A stretch of 64,000 nt of DNA, taken from positions 1,798,001-1,862,000 of the forward strand of contig JAJGBQ010000006.1 in NCBI GenBank assembly GCA_022457065.1, written 5' to 3'. The notes below the pieces were generated by a model, which was not told the DNA's origin, did no database searches, and worked only from the letters and a program-made list of their open reading frames with translations. The position numbers and the translations under genes are program-made. Source of the stretch: Curvularia sp. ZM96 (taxonomy: Eukaryota; Ascomycota; Dothideomycetes; Pleosporales; Pleosporaceae). Positions 57,466 through 64,000 of the stretch are shown here, piece by piece. Numbering within the stretch: position 1 is the first letter of the stretch; each line of letters opens with the position of its first letter.

Positions 57466-58719
57466 ATGTCGCTGCTCATCATGCCAACCGAAACACCCTC
57501 AAATCTCGACAGATTGTCGCCATCCTGGATCCGTCGCCCACTGTCTCGGCGATCGACGTCACCACAGAAAGAGACAAGCCCTACGACAGCAAATGGTTTC
57601 CTGGCGCCTGAGCCAGCAAGGAGTAACAGTGATGAGTCGCGCTCACCACGCTCCATCTCCAGCCGCCGTGGTTCTGTACGCGAGATTGTGAAGAGACTGC
57701 GTTCCTCGTCAAACGCCAGCACGGGAAGCAACAAGTCACAAGACCTTGACTTGAGCGAAGTCGAAAACTGGTTCCATGGATTGCGAAAGTACAACCACCT
57801 TGTCAGCAACTACATATCACCAAACCAGGCGTACCCGTCGAAAGAATTCACAAAAGCATCAAAAGCATTGACTAAGAACTGCGGTGGCCAATTCCTCCAC
57901 GGCCTACCAGAAGCCGCGTTCGACTTCTCACTGCTATGGTGTCCTGCAGGCCACTTGACCCGCAAAGAGAACACCGACGAACCGTCCTGGAGCTGGACCG
58001 CCTACACCGGCCCCGTCAACTTCCCCTTTGACCCCTCGACATGCCCAGACATCTACACTTCGCCCCGGAGCGAAGGGGAATGGTTCCGCTCCGAGATCCT
58101 AAACTACCACATCGGTCCCCCTTCCACGCCCTACACGGTGCGCCGAGAAAAAGGCCACAACAGCTCCTCGCTCCGCATCAAATACCCGCCTTACTTCCAC
58201 GCGCCCCGCGGCGCAGACCACCAAACCGACTCCAACACGCTGCGCTTCACCGCCTCCACCATTTCCGCAGAGGGCTTCAGCGCCGAACAACTCGAGCACG
58301 AGGGCAAAGAGATTCCTTGCTCTCACCTCCTCACCTCGGACAACCAGCACCACTGCGGCGTAATCATGGACTACGAATCCTCCATCTCGCAGCCCTCTTC
58401 CACAGGCCCTTACGAATTCATCCTGCTCTCGCGCAACCTCTGGCGCAAGCCCGCCCCGGAGCACCGCAGGCCCGCCGGCCACCACCAGAGCACCATGCAT
58501 CCGTCTGGCACGCCCATCTGGGCCCGAGACCATTTTCTATGGGACGAAGTCGTGGATGACTTTGCGGCCGACGTGTTCGAAGCCGGGCCCTGGAAGATGC
58601 TGAATGTCATGCTGATCAAGTGGGTCGGCGAGCATGCGGAGCGAGTGGCGATTGCGAGGATACATGAGGATGCGTGGATGCAGCGGGGGCCGGTGAGGAG
58701 GGAGATTGTGCTGCAGTAA
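57466..58719 (+). CDS. HET-related protein lacking the N-terminal HET domain
   Basis: A single exon of 417 residues. The first 95 residues are Ser/Arg-rich and disordered. From residue 96 the sequence follows the region after the HET domain in heterokaryon-incompatibility proteins: GGQFLHGLPEAAFDFSLLW (140-158), then DEPSWSWTAY (171-180), and near the C-terminus MLNVMLIKWVGEHAERVAI followed by IHEDAWMQRGPVRREIVL. The HET domain proper (signalling toxicity module) is absent upstream. It could be a stand-alone regulatory or C-terminal paralogue. The alternative start at residue 6 (MPTETPSN) is possible. Confidence 0.8.
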   Translation: MSLLIMPTETPSNLDRLSPSWIRRPLSRRSTSPQKETSPTTANGFLAPEPARSNSDESRSPRSISSRRGSVREIVKRLRSSSNASTGSNKSQDLDLSEVENWFHGLRKYNHLVSNYISPNQAYPSKEFTKASKALTKNCGGQFLHGLPEAAFDFSLLWCPAGHLTRKENTDEPSWSWTAYTGPVNFPFDPSTCPDIYTSPRSEGEWFRSEILNYHIGPPSTPYTVRREKGHNSSSLRIKYPPYFHAPRGADHQTDSNTLRFTASTISAEGFSAEQLEHEGKEIPCSHLLTSDNQHHCGVIMDYESSISQPSSTGPYEFILLSRNLWRKPAPEHRRPAGHHQSTMHPSGTPIWARDHFLWDEVVDDFAADVFEAGPWKMLNVMLIKWVGEHAERVAIARIHEDAWMQRGPVRREIVLQ

Positions 58720-59291
58720 GGAATTTTTGTCTGTTTTTACTATTCCCAAAGAAAAAAAAGGAGGTCTTGTTTTTTCCCGTTTTTCTTCACACTTGAATCA
58801 CACGTCATCATGATACCCAGCTCAGCTCTATATATACATATAACTACTTTGAGATAACTAGAAATTTAATTGTTGTGAAAAAGAGAGAGAAAAACAAGCT
58901 TCTGTATATATATATATCCTTGAGTATGTTAAAACCTAGCAAAACCTTTTTGTTGAAAAAAGCCTATATATGCATCTCTACCTAGCCCCTATAAGCCCTA
59001 ATTCTTGCCCTCCTCCCTCCTCCATACATACATGTAAATCAGATATGGGCTTGTCGTCGAACAAACAAACAAAACAAGGTCGTAGCAATAGCAGCAAGCC
59101 CCAAAACAAACCATCCACCACCACATGGCTCCGCACCAGGCCTCGCTCGATATACACAGATACGACATATTTATTTTCACTATTTTCCAGAAGTAAAAAG
59201 AAGGCATAAATGTTCAGTAAAAAACACATGACATAGAAGACAATAAAAAAACGTTTCGATTCATTCTAACCCCGTTCCCTATAAAAAAAAT
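58720..59291. other. Intergenic between convergent genes, AT-rich
   Basis: 3' flanks of two convergent genes, with TA-rich microsatellite-like runs (about 58830-58920). A frame at 58970-59209 has no coding character. Confidence 0.5.
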
Positions 59292-62052
59292 CTAGTACGA
59301 GTCGCCAAAGAACTGACTAGCAAGCGTGATATCCTTGTCGCCGTTGGCAAAGTCCCAGCCGACAATCGTGGGGTCCTGACTACAACAAATGATTCTGCGG
59401 GCGTCAAATTGCAGTTTGAAGACTCGCGAGTTGGTGCCGTTGGTGTTGAGGGGCGCAGCGAGTGGGTGTGGGGCGTGGTGGTGATGATGGTGGTGGTGAT
59501 GGTGGTGCGGCTGGGCATTTGCTGGACCTGGTTGTCCGACTGCTGCGTGGTTGACTGGCGGGTTGGGTACCGTGGCAGAGCCAGCAGCGTTGTTGTTACC
59601 CACTACAGGATTGCTGGCACTGGGTCCGTGCATAGCTTGTGAGGCTGCATGAAGAGCATGGGCTTGTTGGGCCAAAGTCTGAGCTGCTTGAGCTTGCGCC
59701 TGAGCCTGCTGTGCCAGCGTCTGGAAGCTGGTCTGTTGAGCGGTGGGAATCGGAACATTGGCCTGCTGCGCCGCGGGATTCGCGTTGGCTGCCGGCTGAA
59801 CGACAGGTCTCCTAGGCCGGCCGCCGGCCGCTCGAACTGCGTCGTTTTGAAGCAGCGTCTGCGATTTTTCCCAAGCTCCGTCAGGTCCCCTCTTCCAGAT
59901 AATCACAGTCTCGTCGTAAGAACCAGACACGATGCGCGCCCATTTGCTGCCTCCGCCGCCGGGTGGCAGCTTGGCTCCATAGGCAAAAACCTTGGACGGG
60001 TCGCGTGAACCGGCGTTGCGAGCACGTCGATCCGCTCTGCTAAGGTTCTGGTCAGAGAGCAGGCCATTGGCTTGCGCGGCAAAGTAGTTTCGATCCACGA
60101 CACGTGCCTCGGCCTCTAATTCCTCTTCGTTGCCAGGCAAGTCGCCGAACTGCGCTTGCACGGTACGCACAAGATTACTGTGGCCGTTCAAGCAGGCCAC
60201 TTCGGCCCCGGTAGCACGGTCGAATATCCGCACACTCTCATCTGAGCTGCCACTGACGATGCGTCGTCCATCAAACTGGACACAGGCAATGCCTTTTGTG
60301 TGGCCGGAAAAGGTTCGTGTGCATGCACCAGTCCGGACATCCCAACATTTGACGCTCCTGTCACCGGATGCAGAGACAATCTGTCCATCGAGAATCTGAA
60401 TGGCGTTTACAGCCGCGCCATGGCCTTCTAGCGTCATGATGAGACTGTAGGGGGCAAGCGGCTTAGAGTAGAGGTGCTGGCTAGCGACCTGTTCCTGCAT
60501 GTTGATGATGTAAGACGGAAACTTGGCGCCAGACTTCATGGTTGACGAGGGATACGTGTCGTCGGTGGGCAGCATTTCCTTGCGGTTCCAGACCTTGATC
60601 GTCTTGTCTTTGGAGCAAGTGACCAAGTAGCGGTCGTCAAAGCGGAGATTCAAGACTGATTCCGAGTGTGCCTTTTCGATTTCCTTGATGATGCGCCCGG
60701 TAGAGAATCTCCATAAGATGACCCTGCAATCACTGCCGCCAGACACAATGATATCCTGGTCAGGGCGCTCGTCAAACTGTAAGCACAGTACCGAGGCAGA
60801 GTGGCCAACAAGGGGTGGGTGTATCAGGCGCAGCGTATCCAGGTTCCATACTCGGATACTCTTGTCTCGGCTTCCACTGACCAGATACTTGCCTGAATAC
60901 TGAATGGTGTAGACACATTCGGTATGTGCCTCCTCGGGATGGTTAGGATGCGGAAGCTGGAAGTTTGTGAAACGGCCGGCGCTCCAATTATCTTCTAATC
61001 GTCTCTTCTGCTTGTACAGGAATTGCCAGTTGATCCTAGGTTCTGGGCCGGGAAGCAAAAGAGAGGGGTGTATTGGAGGACCAGTGGAAACTGTCAAAGC
61101 TGTCGAGGATGTCGTGTCCTCGGAGGGTAGGCCTTGTCGCCTTTCGCGGCGTGGTGCGTTGGTAGGCGAGGCGAGGGGCGAGTTTCCGTGGAAGGACAGG
61201 CCCTCCATCTTGTCCTCGGATTTAGCGGAAGGGCTGTCGTCTGCCTCTACTGCCCCATGCTGCTCGCCCCATGCGGCTCCTCCAGCTGAGCGGCCCGCGG
61301 ACGGATGGGCTGCGTTTGGAGATGCATTGTCTGGTAGGGTCCCGTCGCCAAAAAGCTGTTGGTTCCGCACGCGCTTCTTGTGGGATGGCTTCCCGTAGTC
61401 GGGATCCTCGGCTGCTCTGTGCCTGGTCTTACGCTCCTTCTCTTTAAACTCGGCGCGCTTCTGCCTTTGCGACTCTTCAAACGCACGGACTTGGGAGAAG
61501 TTGGAGTTCCATCCTTCCAGCCTGAAGAGTAGCTTCCAGAGCGGGCTGTCGAGTACACGTTCTCTCCATGCTCGTGACAAGGTGGATGCGCGCAATAGGG
61601 TCTCGGGACTGAGATATGAGAGAATCTGGAAGGTGATCTCGGGCGGCAGATGGACGACAGGGTCGAGGTGCAGCAGCGGGTTCAGCTTCTCGACGATGCC
61701 GGCTATGGACGAGGTGCGCAGCGAGCGCAGGATGGCATAAGCGAACTCTGGAAACCAAGGTTAGCATCGCTGTTGATGGCTGTGGAGTGGCAGACTTGCC
61801 GCTGCGCTCATTCTCGCTCAGCGCCAGCACCCAGTCGGGCAGGCTGAAGGGCAGATCCGGGTCCCGGAGGGTATCGGAGAGCCTCACGTCGGTCTGCATG
61901 ACCATGTCGCCCTCATTCTGGCTGCGGGTGTCCTCCGAGTAGCCCTCGTCGAAGCGGTTTGCGCTCATGGCGGAGGCGGGGCGGAAGGGGTGCATGTAGG
62001 GTGGGCCGGAAAATTGGACGTTGTCGTTGGCGTTGCCCAGCGGGCGTGCCAT
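59292..62052 (-). CDS. F-box/WD40-repeat protein
   Basis: Exon 1 is 61800-62052 (MARPLGNANDNVQF) and exon 2 is 59292-61747, giving 902 residues. The joining intron has a GCAAGT donor (GC-AG type, 52 bp). The F-box (LPPEITFQILSYLSPETLL) is around residues 117-145. A long disordered linker is followed by seven WD units from about residue 357: ECVYTIQYSGKYLVSGSRD, then VLCLQF...VILW, VLNLRF...IKVWN, VNAIQI...VKCWD, IACVQF...VRIFD, a sixth with a long insertion ending GSYDETVIIW, and a final LQFDARRIICCSQD. Between the last two lies a Gln/Ala-rich stretch and an 11-His tract. It is a probable SCF ligase adaptor; phospho-degron binding is expected of the family, and the substrate is unknown. Confidence 0.87.
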
Positions 62053-63318
62053 TGCGGTGCGCGCGAGCGGCGGGCGGCGGGTGGGCTCGTCGAGTGGAGA
62101 CGGTACGGGTCAGTGGACAGGCGCGGGTGCTGTGTGTAGCCGTGTTGCGGCCACGGTGTTTGTTTGTTTTGTGGGCAGTGCTGGGGACGAGTCTGGTGGT
62201 TGTTTACGCAGGATGCAGGCGTTGGGTGCAGTGCTGCCTGGCGGCCTTGGGATGGAAGCGGCGGGTGGCGGTGGCTAGAGGGACGCGAGCGGCAGGTGCA
62301 TAGACGCGGGCTACAGCTGCAACATGGCGATTGTCACGTCCTGGGATCAAGTCGATGTCGCGATCAGAGGCGTTCGCTCAGCCGGCCTCGACAAGCACAT
62401 GTCGTTGGTTGTTGCGACGACGAAAGCGGCCAGCGGCCGTGCGCGGACCGCATTCACTCAGATCTGCGGCTAGCCATCGGCCTAGGCACATGCGGCGTGC
62501 GGATGGTGCGGCGACATGGCTCGGCTGTGAGACATCAGACGCAAGGCCGCGCTAGGTCAGGCCCAAGGAGCACTAGAAAGATTCGACCAACGTTCGGTGC
62601 GTATGGGGATTCGATGTCCATGTACGGATCGAGTAGTGTCCCTCTCGGGCACCGGCCAGGCGCACGGGGAAGGGCTGCCCTGACTTGCCCTCAGGCGGTG
62701 GATGGCGGCCCAAGGCAATGCCCTTCTGCCGGCAGAACAGGCGGGCCAGGGGCAGCAGGTGAAGGAGGGCAGGGCGACGGCGGCGCGTCGTCGATCCACT
62801 CATTTCCACGACTGCGCCGGGCGTGGGTGAAGCACCTCTGCCTCGCGGCCAGCTGACCCGCGGCGGCTCGCCCGCCGCAGCAACAGGCTGGCAGCGTGTC
62901 GACAGGTGTCGCCCGGTGTCGAGCAGCGCAGAGCCACGGAACGGCGCAGAGCCCAATGTCTGCGCGGGCTGGCGGATAATGTCCAAGGACGAGGGCGGCG
63001 AGGCAGGTCACGTGCCGTTCTGCCGGTCGGTGAAACCGCCAACAGGCAGCGCGCCCCCTTTGAGCGGCAGGCACGCAACACAGGCGGCTCGCCCACGACC
63101 GTCTGCAGACGCACATCCAGCTACTGCTATCCAGAACGCTCCTCACTCATCACCCATCCCGTCGCTGAGCTGTCGCCGCGCCAGTGCTGCAGCCCTGTGC
63201 CCCCCCAGCCGTCATTTTGCATGCTGGCCAGTGCCCGCCCCGTCTGAGGTTTAGCTGGCAGCGACCCTGACCGCCTTGGGAGCCTAGCGTCTGGTGCAAG
63301 GACATCCATGAAAGCAGC
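62053..63318. promoter_or_regulatory. GC-rich divergent promoter, F-box/WD40 gene and cdc24
   Basis: 1.27 kb separates two outward-facing genes and contains no supported gene. Long frames on both strands (for example 62164-62856 and 62573-62986) arise from high GC content. They lack domains, and a protein-coding gene here would overlap both promoters. Confidence 0.5.
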
Positions 63319-64000
63319 ATGGAGGGCGGACTATCGTTTCACTCGGGTCTGGCGAGAGCCCATACTACCTTTGCCCTCCCCCATCCTCCACCTCAGTCGT
63401 CGCCGTCGCCGTCGCCGTCGCCCAACCCGCCGCCGCAGACAGCACACGCCCGGATGACCTCGACCGGGCCGCCCGCCCTCATGTCGCACCAGAGCTACCA
63501 GAGCACCTACTCGAGCTTCTCGCACAGCAGTCTGCGCGACACGCAAAGCACCTCGACCTCGACGCTCTTTGGCAACCCCTCGCCCTTCCCCCCGTCCACC
63601 TCGTCGACCCCCGTCAACGGCGGGCCCGTTGAAGCCTCGGAGAATGTCCTCAACAAGCGCGCCGACAAGGACACCGGCCTCTTCCAGCGATGCCTGACGC
63701 TGCAGATGCGCCTGCGCGGCATCCCCGGCTTCGACCGCTGGATGCAGGAGGAAGAAGACAAGGCCGACGAAGATGCCGACCCCGTCACCCTCCTGTGGAG
63801 GACCTTCCGCCGCGGCTACCCCCTCATGGAGCTCTACAACGCCCTCGGGCCCCGCACCCTCCTGACCATCCCCAATTCCAAGCAGGACGAGAAGAGCCTC
63901 AAGAAGAACGAGAAGATGGCCTGCTACAAGTTCATCCAGAGCTGCGTCGCCGACCTGGGCATCCCGCAGGAGAGCTGCTTCATCCTCGGCGATCTCTATG
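63319..64000 (+). CDS. cdc24: Cdc24-type Rho/Cdc42 guanine-nucleotide exchange factor, 5' part
   Basis: The frame opens at ATG 63319 (MEGGLSFHSGLARAHTT) and remains open to the window end. A second ATG at 63454 is also plausible. After a Pro/Ser-rich N-terminus, LFQRCLTLQMRLRGIPGFDRWM and then VTLLWRTFRRGYPLMELYNAL match the calponin-homology-like Cdc24 domain that precedes the DH-PH module in Cdc24/Scd1. Family members activate Cdc42 for polarity and hyphal growth. The DH, PH and PB1 parts lie beyond the window, so only about 227 codons are seen. Confidence 0.88.
   Translation, partial: MEGGLSFHSGLARAHTTFALPHPPPQSSPSPSPSPNPPPQTAHARMTSTGPPALMSHQSYQSTYSSFSHSSLRDTQSTSTSTLFGNPSPFPPSTSSTPVNGGPVEASENVLNKRADKDTGLFQRCLTLQMRLRGIPGFDRWMQEEEDKADEDADPVTLLWRTFRRGYPLMELYNALGPRTLLTIPNSKQDEKSLKKNEKMACYKFIQSCVADLGIPQESCFILGDLY

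Noticed and set aside
62164..62986. 230-residue plus and 137-residue minus frames between the WD40 gene and cdc24
   Set aside because: High GC suppresses stops on all strands here. No motif, no splice logic, and they fill the only promoter space available.

Overview
This window looks like nuclear DNA of a filamentous ascomycete (Pezizomycotina; a Dothideomycete would fit best). The reasons are short GT-AG introns (about 42-60 bp) with ctaac/ctgac branch points, Zn2Cys6 transcription factors, a HET-type protein, Fot1/pogo transposons, and LTR retrotransposons damaged by C-to-T changes that turn CAG into TAG stops, as repeat-induced point mutation (RIP) does. No species can be named from the sequence alone.

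Layout. Positions 1-13721 are an AT-rich transposon nest. A minus-strand LTR element (1-853) interrupts a minus-strand Gypsy chromovirus copy (854-1647 plus 8557-12732). That copy is split by a complete plus-strand Gypsy element of the same family (1648-8556, two 429-bp LTRs). A decayed Fot1/pogo fragment follows (12733-13721). Positions 13919-21880 hold unrecognised, probably lineage-restricted genes (coiled-coil, Cys-motif and acidic-repeat proteins), one longer unrecognised protein (16812-18694) and an intron-containing tRNA-Glu. Positions 23677-36000 hold an Upc2-like Zn2Cys6 regulator, a membrane-anchored aspartic-protease-like protein that lacks its first catalytic motif, and an eight-exon Ser/Thr-rich GPI-anchored wall protein. 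Positions 36906-42410 are broken: a NADAR-domain gene with a frame break, and helicase fragments interrupted by a full-length Fot1 element with a TA target duplication. From 42679 to the end lie mostly conserved housekeeping genes: MET22/HAL2 bisphosphate nucleotidase, an Rsm1/NIPA-like C3HC zinc-finger protein, an F-box/zinc protein, a regulator with half a Zn cluster, a RING-H2 protein, a HET-related protein, an F-box/WD40 protein, and the 5' end of a Cdc24-type Rho GEF.

The genes do not form one obvious pathway. There is no secondary-metabolite backbone gene and no operon-like logic. MET22 and the Rsm1-like gene are divergent, as are the F-box/WD40 gene and cdc24, so each pair probably shares a promoter region. 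The strongest points for follow-up are a less-mutated antisense reading frame inside the RIP-damaged Gypsy element, the helicase debris around the Fot1 insertion, the pseudo-protease, the half zinc cluster, and two predicted GC-AG introns. Exon boundaries were read by eye and checked for phase; none is backed by transcripts.
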